Assembly (NCBI GenBank): GCA_903937385.1 | Contig: CAIZZF010000006.1 | Location: 1-64,000, forward strand | Source: an uncultured Holophagaceae bacterium | GTDB lineage: Bacteria; Acidobacteriota; Holophagae; Holophagales; Holophagaceae | DNA: 64,000 nt | Direction: 5' to 3' | Shown: one piece after another, positions 25,281 through 33,322 of the stretch | Layout: each line of letters begins with the position of its first letter | Numbering within the stretch: the first letter of the stretch is position 1 | Program-made: the position numbers and the translations under genes | Notes under the pieces: model-generated | Told to the model about the DNA's origin: nothing | The model's database searches: none | Seen by the model: only the letters and a program-made list of their open reading frames with translations

Positions 25281-26777
25281 ATGGCCCTGCTGCTCATCCT
25301 TCTTCCTCTGCTGGCGGCCGCGCTCGCCGTGTTCATCAAGGTGCCGGTGATCCGGGTGCGCGTGCTGCCGGTGACGGCCCTGGTGCACCTCGGGCTGCTG
25401 CTGGTGGTGCTGCGCGGCTGGCGGGAGCTGCCTCTCAACGCCTGGCTCGGCCTGGACGCCCTGGGGGGCTGGGTGCTGCTGGTGATCAGCGTGCTGTTCA
25501 CCATCTGCGCGCTCTACGCGCCGTCCTACCTGGCCCTGCGGCCCGACCGCGACCACCGGGTCTTCACCGTCTGCCTCCTCGCCTTTCTGGGCCTGGCCTC
25601 GCTGCTCTGTCTGGCCCGGCACCCCGGGGTGGCCTGGGTGGCCCTGGAGACCATGACCCTCACGACGGCCCCTTTGATCTATTTCAACCACAACCGCCAC
25701 TCGGTCGAGGCCACCTGGAAGTACCTCGTGCTCGGCTCCGTGGGCATCGCCCTGGCGCTGCTGGGCACGCTCTTCGTGGCCTATGCGGCCCACATGGGCA
25801 ACCTAGAGGAGCCCCTCCACTACACCCGCCTCATGGCGGAGGGGGAGCGGCTCTCGCGGCCCTGGCTCCGCGCGGGCTTTGTCCTGACCCTGGTGGGCTA
25901 CGGCACCAAGATGGGCCTGGCCCCGCTGCACAGCTGGAAGCCCGATGCCTACGGCGAGACGCCGGGCATCGTGGGAGCCCTGCTGGCGGGCGGGGTCACG
26001 AGCTGCGCCTTCCTGGCCCTGCTCCGCATCTACGGGGTGGTGGCTGCCGCAGGGGAGGGGGCCTTCGCCCGGGAGCTCTTCCTGGGCTTCGGGATCCTCT
26101 CCATGGCCTGGGCCCTGGTCTTCATGGTGGGGCAGCTGGACTTCAAGCGGCTGCTGGCCTACTCCAGCGTCGAGCACATGGGCATCCTCGTCTTTGGCAT
26201 CGGGATCGGCGGCCTGGCCGCCCGCTTCGCGCTGTTCCACCTGGCGGCGAACGCCCTGGTCAAGAGCGTGCTCTTCCTGTCCGCAGGCAACATCCACCGC
26301 AGCTATGCCAGCAAGCAGCTGCCCCAGGTGACGGGCGCCATCCGGCGCACGCCGGTATCGGCGGGTCTCTTCTTCCTGGGCTTCCTCGCCATCACGGGGC
26401 TGCCACCCTTCGCGCCGTTCATCAGCGAGTTCAACATCGCCTCCGCCGCCCTCACCCTGGGGCACCCCCTCGCCGGCACCCTGTTCCTGCTCCTGCTGGG
26501 CGGCATCTTCCTGACCATGAGCGACACGGTGATGCAGGTGGTCTTTGGGGTCCCCAGCCCCCAGCGGGTACGGACCCCCTACAAGGACACCTTCGCCACC
26601 ACGGCGCCCCTGGTGGTCGCCATGGTGCTGGCGCTGGGCCTGGGCCTCCACCTGCCAGCGCCCCTGCGGGCGATGCTGGAGGCCGCTTCCCAGACGATTG
26701 AGGGAGGTCCCCCCGCCACAACCGTGAAGGCGGTCGAGGTCCCGCGGGGTCTGGCTCTGACGGAGGTGCGCCCATGA
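25281..26777 (+). CDS. Ehr complex antiporter-like subunit, HyfF-like
   Basis: A 498-residue NuoN/HyfF-type ion channel subunit, the third antiporter-like protein of the operon. Its pump residues are Glu in WVALETMTLTTAP and Lys in GYGTKMGLAPLHSWKPDAYGE; the latter string is typical of HyfF. It starts three bases after the previous stop and ends with an ATGA overlap with the catalytic-subunit gene. The C-terminal tail is short and variable. Confidence 0.92.
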   Translation: MALLLILLPLLAAALAVFIKVPVIRVRVLPVTALVHLGLLLVVLRGWRELPLNAWLGLDALGGWVLLVISVLFTICALYAPSYLALRPDRDHRVFTVCLLAFLGLASLLCLARHPGVAWVALETMTLTTAPLIYFNHNRHSVEATWKYLVLGSVGIALALLGTLFVAYAAHMGNLEEPLHYTRLMAEGERLSRPWLRAGFVLTLVGYGTKMGLAPLHSWKPDAYGETPGIVGALLAGGVTSCAFLALLRIYGVVAAAGEGAFARELFLGFGILSMAWALVFMVGQLDFKRLLAYSSVEHMGILVFGIGIGGLAARFALFHLAANALVKSVLFLSAGNIHRSYASKQLPQVTGAIRRTPVSAGLFFLGFLAITGLPPFAPFISEFNIASAALTLGHPLAGTLFLLLLGGIFLTMSDTVMQVVFGVPSPQRVRTPYKDTFATTAPLVVAMVLALGLGLHLPAPLRAMLEAASQTIEGGPPATTVKAVEVPRGLALTEVRP

Positions 26778-28279
26778 CCCGCCGCGCCTTGAAGGCTGTG
26801 AAGAACGGCCAGCCCCTGGCCCTGGCCGAGCTGGCCCCGCTGTCCGTCGCCGACTTCCGGGATGCGATCCTCGCGGCGGTGCACGAGGGGGATCGCCTGG
26901 CCTGTCTCTGCGCGGATGGCCAGCTCCGGCTCTTCGCGGTGCTGGCGGACGATGCGGGCAAGACCCTGCGCGTGGCCTGCACCCAGCTGGACCAGCCCCG
27001 GTATCCGGCCCTGACGCCGGCCTGCCCCCAGGCCCACCTCTTTGAGCGGGAGCTGGCGGAGCAGTACGGCATCGTCCCTGAGGGGCATCCCTGGCTCAAG
27101 CCCGTGCGCTACCACCGCCCCTGGACCGGTGGCGAGTCCCAGCCGCTGCCCCTGCCCGGGGTGATGGACTTCTACCGGGTGGAGGGCGACGAGGTGCATG
27201 AGGTCGCCGTGGGCCCGGTGCATGCGGGTGTCATCGAGCCCGGGCACTTCCGCTTCCAGTGCCACGGCGAGACGGTCTTCCACCTGGAGATCGCCCTGGG
27301 CTACCAGCACCGCGGCGTGGAGCAGGCCCTGGAGGGCGGCCCCCATCCTCTCAGCCTCAAGCAGGCGGAGACCGCCGCCGGGGACACCAGCATCGCCCAT
27401 GTCTGGGCCTACTGCCGGAACCTCGAGGGCCTGGCTGGTGTGCCGGTGTCTGCCCGGGCCGACCGGGTGCGCGGCGTGGCGCTGGAGCTGGAGCGGGCCG
27501 CGAATCATGTGGGTGACCTGGGGGCGCTCTCGGGGGATGTGGGCTTCCTGCCCACGGCCTCCTTCTGCGGCCGTCTCCGGGGTGACTGGCTGAACCTGAG
27601 CGCCGAGGTCTGCGGCAGCCGCCTCGGCCGGAACTGGCTGCGGCCCGGGGGCCTCCAGCACGACGTGGACCACGCCCTGGCCCAACGCCTGCTGCCCCGA
27701 TTGGAGAAGGCCTGGGCCGAGACCCAGGATGCCCTGGAGCTGCTCTGGGGCGCCGCCTCGGCCATGATCCGGTTCGAGGTGGCAGGGCACCTGACGCCGG
27801 TCCAGGCCCGGGAGATCGGGCTGGTGGGAGTCCCGGCCCGGGCCTGCGGGATCTCCCTGGACGTGCGCCATGACCATCCCTTCGGTCCCTACCGGGACCA
27901 TGCGGTGGTGCCGGTGCTGGCTGAGAGCGGCAACGTCCACAGCCGGGCCTGGGTGCGCTGGCGGGAGCTCTCCGAGAGCCACCGCTACCTGGCCTCGGCC
28001 CTGACGGACCTGGGCCACAAGCCCTGCGAGCCCCGACCGGGGCCCCTGCCCGGGCTGGCTGCGGACAGCCTCTGCGTCTCCCTGGTCGAAGGCTGGCGCG
28101 GCGAGGTGTTGCACTTGGCGCTCACGGATGCCGAGGGGCGCTTCGCGCGCTACAAGATCGTGGACCCCTCCTTCCACAACTGGTTCGGGCTGGCGCTGGC
28201 CCTGCGGGGCGAGCAGATCTCGGATTTCCCCCTCTGCAACAAGAGCTTCAACCTGTCCTACTGCGGCCACGACCTGTGA
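26774..28279 (+). CDS. Ehr complex large subunit, HyfG-like, without [NiFe]-site cysteines
   Basis: A 501-residue fusion of a NuoC-like domain (residues 1-115, FERELAEQYGIVPEGHPWLKP) and a hydrogenase large-subunit/NuoD-like domain (about 145-501, beginning GPVHAGVIEPGHFRF). In true group 4 hydrogenases the N-terminal motif is RVCGICGFAH; here residues 198-209 read AETAAGDTSIAH. The C-terminal DPCYSC motif is replaced by FNLSYC (residues 492-497), and the cleavable tail is missing. All four metal-ligand cysteine positions are therefore lost and the subunit cannot hold a [NiFe] centre. This is the mark of Ehr complexes. Its substrate is unknown. Confidence 0.9.
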   Translation: MTRRALKAVKNGQPLALAELAPLSVADFRDAILAAVHEGDRLACLCADGQLRLFAVLADDAGKTLRVACTQLDQPRYPALTPACPQAHLFERELAEQYGIVPEGHPWLKPVRYHRPWTGGESQPLPLPGVMDFYRVEGDEVHEVAVGPVHAGVIEPGHFRFQCHGETVFHLEIALGYQHRGVEQALEGGPHPLSLKQAETAAGDTSIAHVWAYCRNLEGLAGVPVSARADRVRGVALELERAANHVGDLGALSGDVGFLPTASFCGRLRGDWLNLSAEVCGSRLGRNWLRPGGLQHDVDHALAQRLLPRLEKAWAETQDALELLWGAASAMIRFEVAGHLTPVQAREIGLVGVPARACGISLDVRHDHPFGPYRDHAVVPVLAESGNVHSRAWVRWRELSESHRYLASALTDLGHKPCEPRPGPLPGLAADSLCVSLVEGWRGEVLHLALTDAEGRFARYKIVDPSFHNWFGLALALRGEQISDFPLCNKSFNLSYCGHDL

Positions 28280-28286
28280 GGAAGCC

Positions 28287-29057
28287 ATGATGCACATCCT
28301 GCTTTCCCGCTGGCGCCAGGGTCACCGCACGCTCCCCTATCCCAAGGAGCTGCCGAGCCTCCCGGCCCGCTTCCAGGGCCTGCCCCGGATCGAGGCGGCG
28401 AAGTGTCCGGAGGCGTGTCGCCTCTGCGCGGAGGCCTGTCCCGTGGCGGCCATCGGCTTCGGCCCCGGCGGACCCAGTCTGGACCTGGGCCGCTGTGTGT
28501 TCTGTCCCGCCTGTGTGGAGGCCTGCCCCGAAGGCGCCATCGCGTTCACCGGGGACCACCGCCTGGCCACCACCAGCCGCGAGGCCCTGGTCACGACTGG
28601 GGCTGACCGCTACGCCCGCGCCGAGGCCCTGGGCGCGGAGCTCAAGCGGGTGCTGGGGCGGTCTCTGAAGCTGCGGGTGGTGAGCGCCGGCGGCTGCAAC
28701 GGCTGTGAGGTCGACGTGAACGTGCTGGGGACACTGGCCTGGGATCTCGGCCGCTTCGGCATCCAGTACGTGGCCTCGCCGCGGCACGCCGATGGCCTGC
28801 TGGTCACGGGGCCGGTCACCCGCAACATGGAGCTGGCCCTGCGGAAGACCTACGACGCGGTGCCCGGACCCAAGATCGTCATCGCCGTGGGCGCCTGCGC
28901 CATCCAGGGCGGCCCCTACTGCCACCGGGAGGAGCAGCTGGGCGGCGTCGGCAGCGTGCTGCCCGTGGACCTCTACATCCCTGGCTGTCCGCCCCATCCG
29001 CTGACCATCCTGGATGGGCTGCTGCGGCTGCTCGGAAAACTGAACGAGCCCCGCTGA
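28287..29057 (+). CDS. Ehr complex small subunit with fused two-cluster ferredoxin domain (HyfH-HyfI type)
   Basis: A 256-residue protein combining two subunits that are separate in E. coli hydrogenase 4. Residues 40-51 (C-x3-C-x2-C-x3-CP) and 70-81 (C-x2-C-x2-C-x3-CP) bind two [4Fe-4S] clusters. From residue 130 the NuoB/HyfI-like part follows, with GGCNGCEVDVN (Cys137, Cys140), VGACAIQGG and PGCPPHP supplying the proximal cluster. The electron path up to the catalytic subunit is thus intact although the [NiFe] site is gone. The ATG at 28287 follows GAGGAAG and is seven bases after the previous stop. Confidence 0.9.
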   Translation: MMHILLSRWRQGHRTLPYPKELPSLPARFQGLPRIEAAKCPEACRLCAEACPVAAIGFGPGGPSLDLGRCVFCPACVEACPEGAIAFTGDHRLATTSREALVTTGADRYARAEALGAELKRVLGRSLKLRVVSAGGCNGCEVDVNVLGTLAWDLGRFGIQYVASPRHADGLLVTGPVTRNMELALRKTYDAVPGPKIVIAVGACAIQGGPYCHREEQLGGVGSVLPVDLYIPGCPPHPLTILDGLLRLLGKLNEPR

Positions 29058-29072
29058 GGCGGGGCTCGTTCA
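29041..29072. terminator. Bidirectional hairpin terminator
   Basis: A perfect 14-base stem (TGAACGAGCCCCGC with its complement, loop TGAG) that includes the stop codon of the small-subunit gene. It lies between two convergent genes. Read leftward it is followed by GTTTTCC, so it should end the glutamate dehydrogenase side at least as well as the rightward operon. Confidence 0.75.
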
Positions 29073-29088
29073 GCACTGAGAAAGCGGA

Positions 29089-30342
29089 CTAGGCGTAGAA
29101 TCCGCGATACTTCATGGCCTGGGCGACCCGGTCGAGGGCCAGGATGTAGGCGCCGATGCGAGGGTTCGTCTTGTACTTGTCGGTGGTGGCGAAGGTGGCC
29201 TGGAAGGCGTGGGTCATGTAGTCCACCAGCCGCTCGTTGACCTCGCGCTCACGCCAGTAGAAGCCCTGGCGGTTCTGCACCCACTCGAAGTAGCTGACGG
29301 TGACGCCGCCCGCATTGGCAAGGATGTCAGGCACCACGAGGACGCCGTTCTCCTGCAGGATCGGGTCGGCGGCGGGGGCGGTGGGCCCGTTGGCGCCTTC
29401 GACGATGATCTTGGCGCGGACCTTGGGGGCGTTGTCCTCGGTGATCTGGTTCTCGGTGGCGGCGGGCACCAGGATGTCCACGGGATGGGTGAGCAGGGCG
29501 GAGGGGTCCATGGCTTCGGCGCCCTTGAAGCCCGTGACGGTCTTGGTCTCGGACACGTGCTTGAGCAGCGCGTGGATGTCCAGGCCGCGGTCGTTCTTGA
29601 TGGCGCCCTTGGAGTCACTGACGGCGATGATGCGGGCTCCGGCTTCGTGTAGGAGGCGAGTGGCCTGGCTGCCCACGTTCCCGAAGCCTTGCACGGCGAC
29701 GGTGGCGCCGGCCAGGGGCTTGCCCAGGCGCTGCATGGCCTCGCGGGCGGTGATGAGGACGCCACGGCCGGTGGCTTCATTGCGGCCAAGGCTGCCGCCC
29801 AGGCTGAGGGGCTTGCCCGTGACGACGGCGTTCTCGGTGCGGCGGACATGCATGTTGTAGGTGTCGAGCACCCAGGCCATGGTCTGCGCGTCTGTGCCCA
29901 TGTCCTGGGCCGGCACGTCCCGATCGGGGCCGATGATGTCCATGATCTCAGCGATGTAGCGGCGGGTGAGCCGTTCCTTCTCGCCCATGCTCAAGCGGTT
30001 GGGGTCACAGACGATGCCCCCCTTGCCGCCGCCAAAGGGTACGTCCACCACGGCGGTCTTCCAGGTCATCCAGGCGGCCATGGCCTTCACTTCGTCCAGG
30101 GTGACGTTCATGTCGTAGCGGATGCCGCCCTTGGCGGGGCCCCGGGTGAGGTTATGCTGGACGCGGTAGCCCGTGAAGACCTCCCACTGGCCGTTGTCCA
30201 TGAGCACTGGCAGGCTCACGATCATGGAGCGGGTGGGCGCCATGAACACCTTGAAGAGGGCATCGTCCAGACCGTAGAGCTCCGAGGCGACGCGGAGGCT
30301 GGCCTGCATGGCCTCATAGGGGTTGATCTGGGCATTCGACAT
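29089..30342 (-). CDS. Glutamate dehydrogenase (Glu/Leu/Phe/Val family)
   Basis: Oxidative deamination of glutamate to 2-oxoglutarate, or the reverse. The 417-residue protein has the substrate-binding segments GPAKGGIRYD and VDVPFGGGKGGI (catalytic Lys region) and the nucleotide loop VQGFGNVGSQA. The length matches hexameric GDH of the GdhA/RocG type; the coenzyme is not certain from sequence. I chose the ATG at 30342 because AGGAG lies nine bases upstream; an ATG nine bases earlier touches that site. It lies 12 bases after rsfS and may be co-transcribed with the ribosomal-GTPase block. Confidence 0.92.
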   Translation of the reverse strand: MSNAQINPYEAMQASLRVASELYGLDDALFKVFMAPTRSMIVSLPVLMDNGQWEVFTGYRVQHNLTRGPAKGGIRYDMNVTLDEVKAMAAWMTWKTAVVDVPFGGGKGGIVCDPNRLSMGEKERLTRRYIAEIMDIIGPDRDVPAQDMGTDAQTMAWVLDTYNMHVRRTENAVVTGKPLSLGGSLGRNEATGRGVLITAREAMQRLGKPLAGATVAVQGFGNVGSQATRLLHEAGARIIAVSDSKGAIKNDRGLDIHALLKHVSETKTVTGFKGAEAMDPSALLTHPVDILVPAATENQITEDNAPKVRAKIIVEGANGPTAPAADPILQENGVLVVPDILANAGGVTVSYFEWVQNRQGFYWREREVNERLVDYMTHAFQATFATTDKYKTNPRIGAYILALDRVAQAMKYRGFYA

Positions 30343-30354
30343 CGACGTCATCTC

Positions 30355-30711
30355 CTAGGGGTGAGTCTCAGCGGGCAGTTCCAGCTCCTGGCCCGCGCTC
30401 CACAGCCCTTCCAGGTTGTAGTGGCGGCGAGTCTCCTCATCCATGACGTGCACGACCAGGTTGCCGTAGTCCAGGAGGACCCAGTTGCCATTTGCTTCGC
30501 CTTCGCGGGAGATGGGGCGCTCCCCGGTCTCCTTGAGGGCGTCCTCGACGGCCTCGGCGATGGCGCGGTTCTGGCGGTCGCTGCCACCGCTCATGAAGGC
30601 GAAGGTGTCCGTAAAGCTGGCGATGGCCCCGACGTCCACGAGGCGGATCCGGGAAGCTTTCTTGGACCGGGCGGCCTCTACGACGGTGGCGAGCCGGGAA
30701 TCAAGGGTCAT
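30355..30711 (-). CDS. rsfS: Ribosome silencing factor
   Basis: A 118-residue RsfS/Iojap/YbeB protein that binds L14 on the large subunit and blocks subunit joining when nutrients are scarce. The family segments IRLVDVGAIASFTDTFAFMSG and GNWVLLDYGNLVVHVMD are present. It follows nadD by 16 bases, the usual pairing. The ATG at 30711 has GGAGA in front; longer upstream reading is shadow of nadD. Confidence 0.93.
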   Translation of the reverse strand: MTLDSRLATVVEAARSKKASRIRLVDVGAIASFTDTFAFMSGGSDRQNRAIAEAVEDALKETGERPISREGEANGNWVLLDYGNLVVHVMDEETRRHYNLEGLWSAGQELELPAETHP

Positions 30712-30727
30712 GCGGTCTCCAGAGCAG

Positions 30728-31342
30728 CTAACGATACAGTTTTTCGGCGGAAATGGTGCGGAGAACTTGCGGGGGCAGACCACCGGGGTCGTCCTGGGGC
30801 GCGGCCTGGAGCCGGTGGCGGAGCTCTGTGGAGGCCAGGTCCAGGGCCGTGGAGGGCAGGGCCACCAGCTCACCCGCCGCCCCGCTCCAGCGGTCCTTGA
30901 TGGAAAGTCCCGGCAGTCCCGGCACCTCGAAGGGGGCTCCGGGGCGCAGCGCCACGGCCGCGGAGGCCAGCTGAAAGACCCGCTCCACCCGGCGCCACTC
31001 GGGCAGGCCCGGCAGCTGATCGCTGCCCATGATGAGGATCCAGGCGTTGCCGGGTTCCCGCAGGCCCAGGGCCTCCAGGGTATCCACGGTGTAGCTTGAG
31101 CCGCCGCGCTCGAGCTCGAGCGTCTCCACGTGGCAACGGCGATCGAAGCCTTCCAGGGCCTGGGTCAGCAAGCGGTAGCGGGCCTCCGGGACGGGGCCGC
31201 CCGGGTCCGGCTTGTGGGGGCTCAGGGCCGTGGGCACGAAGCGCAGCTCGTCGAGCTCCAGGTGATCGAGGGCCAGGCGGGCGAGCTTGAGGTGACCGTC
31301 ATGCGGCGGATTGAAGGCTCCGCCGAGCAGTCCGATGCGCAC
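30728..31342 (-). CDS. nadD: Nicotinate-nucleotide adenylyltransferase
   Basis: Adenylates nicotinate mononucleotide in NAD synthesis. The 204-residue protein opens with the nucleotidyltransferase motif GGAFNPPHDGH and has LIMGSDQLPGLPEW and, near the end, STELRHRL in place of the usual ISSTxIR. The start is a GTG that overlaps the obg stop by one base (TAGTG), indicating translational coupling in the obg-nadD-rsfS unit. Confidence 0.93.
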   Translation of the reverse strand: MRIGLLGGAFNPPHDGHLKLARLALDHLELDELRFVPTALSPHKPDPGGPVPEARYRLLTQALEGFDRRCHVETLELERGGSSYTVDTLEALGLREPGNAWILIMGSDQLPGLPEWRRVERVFQLASAAVALRPGAPFEVPGLPGLSIKDRWSGAAGELVALPSTALDLASTELRHRLQAAPQDDPGGLPPQVLRTISAEKLYR

Positions 31343-32409
31343 TACCGGCCCTGTCCTGTGGAGTCCCAGGTGTCCGGGTTCGGATCGATCGTGTAGCCGA
31401 GGCCACCCTTCAGCGCCGCGTCCACGGCGAAGGTAAGCTCGCGGAGGCCCTCGCCGGTGACGCCGGAGATGAAGATGGGCTGCTGGCCGCGCTCGGCGCA
31501 GAGGGCCTCAAAGGCCTCCCGGCGGCTCTCGTCCTGCAGGGCGTCGAGCTTGGTGCCGACCAGCCAGCGGGGCTTGGCGGCCAACACGGGGCTGAAGCCG
31601 CTGACCTCGGCTTCGATGACGCGGATCGCTTCCTCAGGCTCTGTGACGGGGTCCGAGAGGTCCACCAGGTGCAGCAGCATGCGGGTGCGCTCGACGTGGC
31701 GCAGGAACTGGATGCCCAGGCCCGCCCCGCCCGCGGCGCCTTCGATGAGGCCCGGGATGTCGGCGATGACCCAGCTGTCGAGGATGTCGCCGCCGAAGCG
31801 GTCCAGGCTGACCACGCCGAGCTGGGGCTCCAGGGTGGTGAAGGGATAGTCGGCGATCTTGGGGCGGGCGGCGCTGAGGCGGCTCACCAGGGTGCTCTTG
31901 CCGGCATTGGGGTAGCCCACCAGGCCCACATCCGCGATGAGCTTCAGCTCGAGGTCGAGGGTGCGCTCCTCGCCATCCTCACCGGGCTGGTGGTGGCGGG
32001 GGGTGCGGTTGGTGGAGCTCTTGAAGTTGGTGTTGCCGAGGCCGCCGCGGCCGCCCCGGGCCAGGCAGACGCTCAGGCCGTCCTCGAGCAGCTCGGCCAG
32101 GACCTCGCCGGAGTCGGCATCCTTCACCACGGTGCCCAGGGGCACCTCCAGCAGCACGTCGAGGCCGTCCTTGCCCTGGCGCATGCCGCCCTCGCCCTGA
32201 CGGCCGTTCCCAGCGGCGAAGTCACGCTTGTGGCGGTAGGGGTTGAGGGTGTTCAGAGCCCGATTGGCCCGCAGGAAGATGGAGCCGCCCTTGCCGCCAT
32301 CGCCCCCATCCGGCCCGCCCTCGGCGGCAAACTTCTCCCGCCGGAAGCTCATGGCACCGGGGCCGCCATGGCCGGCGGCGATGCGGAGCTGGATGTGGTC
32401 AAGGAACAT
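31342..32409 (-). CDS. obg: Obg/CgtA family GTPase
   Basis: A 355-residue ribosome-associated GTPase for large-subunit assembly and stress response. It has the glycine-rich Obg fold at the N terminus (residues 1-158, GGPGAMSFRREKFAAEGGPDGG) and the GTPase domain with G1 GYPNAGKSTL, G3 DIPGLIEGA and G4 GTKLD. It lacks the extra C-terminal OCT domain. It follows rpmA by 110 bases that contain a strong hairpin. Confidence 0.96.
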   Translation of the reverse strand: MFLDHIQLRIAAGHGGPGAMSFRREKFAAEGGPDGGDGGKGGSIFLRANRALNTLNPYRHKRDFAAGNGRQGEGGMRQGKDGLDVLLEVPLGTVVKDADSGEVLAELLEDGLSVCLARGGRGGLGNTNFKSSTNRTPRHHQPGEDGEERTLDLELKLIADVGLVGYPNAGKSTLVSRLSAARPKIADYPFTTLEPQLGVVSLDRFGGDILDSWVIADIPGLIEGAAGGAGLGIQFLRHVERTRMLLHLVDLSDPVTEPEEAIRVIEAEVSGFSPVLAAKPRWLVGTKLDALQDESRREAFEALCAERGQQPIFISGVTGEGLRELTFAVDAALKGGLGYTIDPNPDTWDSTGQGR

Positions 32410-32441
32410 GGAGGGCCTTCAAGCGATGGGGCGCAGGAATA

Positions 32442-32472
32442 AGCACAGGCCGGGCTTTGCCCGGCCTGTGCT
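32442..32472 (-). terminator. Intergenic hairpin between rpmA and obg
   Basis: A perfect 14-base stem, AGCACAGGCCGGGC and its complement, with a three-base loop. Read leftward it is followed by TTATTCC, a weak T stretch. It probably acts as a partial terminator or processing site that lowers obg expression relative to the ribosomal proteins. Confidence 0.55.
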
Positions 32473-32519
32473 CGGGGGTTCTGGGGGTGTGCGCTCAGCG
32501 CGGAACCCCCGCACAGTCG

Positions 32520-32780
32520 CTACTCTTCGACGGGATCGATGTGGATGAAGCGGCCGGAGCGGCCCTTGTCCTGGAAGCGCACCTTGCCCAGGGTGAGGGC
32601 GAACAGGGTGTGGTCCTTGCCCATGCCGACGTTGATGCCAGCCTTGAACTTGGTGCCGCGCTGACGGACGAGGATGGAGCCGCCGGTGACGAGCTCACCG
32701 CCGAACTCCTTCACGCCGAGACGCTGGGAGTGGGAATCGCGACCGTTGCGGCTTGAACCAACGCCTTTTTTATGTGCCAT
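32520..32780 (-). CDS. rpmA: 50S ribosomal protein L27
   Basis: An 86-residue ribosomal protein at the peptidyl transferase centre. It starts directly with [16 protein letters not shown], the mature form, without the cleavable N-terminal extension of Firmicutes. [13 protein letters not shown] and GKDHTLFAL are conserved. It lies between rplU and obg as usual. Confidence 0.97.
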   Translation of the reverse strand: MAHKKGVGSSRNGRDSHSQRLGVKEFGGELVTGGSILVRQRGTKFKAGINVGMGKDHTLFALTLGKVRFQDKGRSGRFIHIDPVEE

Positions 32781-32834
32781 GGGAATACCTCTTCAGCTTG
32801 AATATCGAGTTGATCAACAGGGTTCTTTTTTAAT

Positions 32835-32862
32835 CTAGTTTTTTCGCGAGCGAAAAAACTAG
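32835..32862. repeat. Perfect inverted repeat over the rplU stop codon
   Basis: CTAGTTTTTTCG and CGAAAAAACTAG with a CGAG loop. It contains the rplU stop codon and lies about 55 bases before the rpmA start. Read leftward the downstream flank is A-rich rather than T-rich, so simple termination is doubtful; attenuation or RNA processing is more likely. Confidence 0.55.
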
Positions 32863-33170
32863 GCCTTGATCGCCTTGATGCGGACTTCAGTGAAGTACTG
32901 GCGGTGGCCCTGGGTGCGCTGGTAGGTGGTGGTCTTCTTCTTCTTGAAGATGATGACCTTCTTGGCGCGGTCATGGGTGATGACCTCGGCCTCGACCGTG
33001 GCGCCGGCGACGATGGGCTGACCCACCTTCAGGTCCCCGTCGTTGTCGATGAGCAGCACCTGGTCAAACGTGAAGAGCTGCTTGGGCTCCACTTCCAGGG
33101 TCTCGACCCGGAGGACATCGCCCTCGGCGACGCGATACTGCTTTCCGCCGGTCTTGATGATTGCGTACAT
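32859..33170 (-). CDS. rplU: 50S ribosomal protein L21
   Basis: A 103-residue protein of the large ribosomal subunit. It begins MYAIIKTGGKQYRV and contains VGQPIVAGATVEAEV and the basic KKKKTTTYQRTQGHRQYFTEV end, all typical of L21. First gene of the leftward rplU-rpmA-obg-nadD-rsfS block. A promoter-like pair of boxes lies about 80 bases upstream. Confidence 0.97.
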   Translation of the reverse strand: MYAIIKTGGKQYRVAEGDVLRVETLEVEPKQLFTFDQVLLIDNDGDLKVGQPIVAGATVEAEVITHDRAKKVIIFKKKKTTTYQRTQGHRQYFTEVRIKAIKA

Positions 33171-33249
33171 GAAAACCTCATTGGTTGGGGCGCATGGGCG
33201 GCGGTCGATTGGACGCACTTGGGAGCCCACGGCCAGGGCAAGGCCCATC

Positions 33250-33278
33250 AGTATGCCGCAGAAGCCCAGTCCTCTCAA
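33250..33278 (-). promoter_or_regulatory. Probable rplU promoter
   Basis: Reading leftward: TTGAGA (33273-33278), a 17-base spacer and CATACT (33250-33255). It would give a leader of roughly 70 bases before the rplU ATG at 33170. Confidence 0.5.
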
Positions 33279-33322
33279 GGGAAATTCCCTGGAGTGGGGC
33301 TGTGGCCACGGGGAAGCGGGGC

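Noticed and set aside
26774-28279. Functional [NiFe] hydrogenase
   Set aside because: Both CxxC pairs that bind the metal centre and the cleavable C-terminal tail are absent, and no maturation genes are nearby.
30673-30873. N-terminal extension of RsfS
   Set aside because: The extra residues are the nadD coding region in another frame, and the ATG at 30711 has its own ribosome site.
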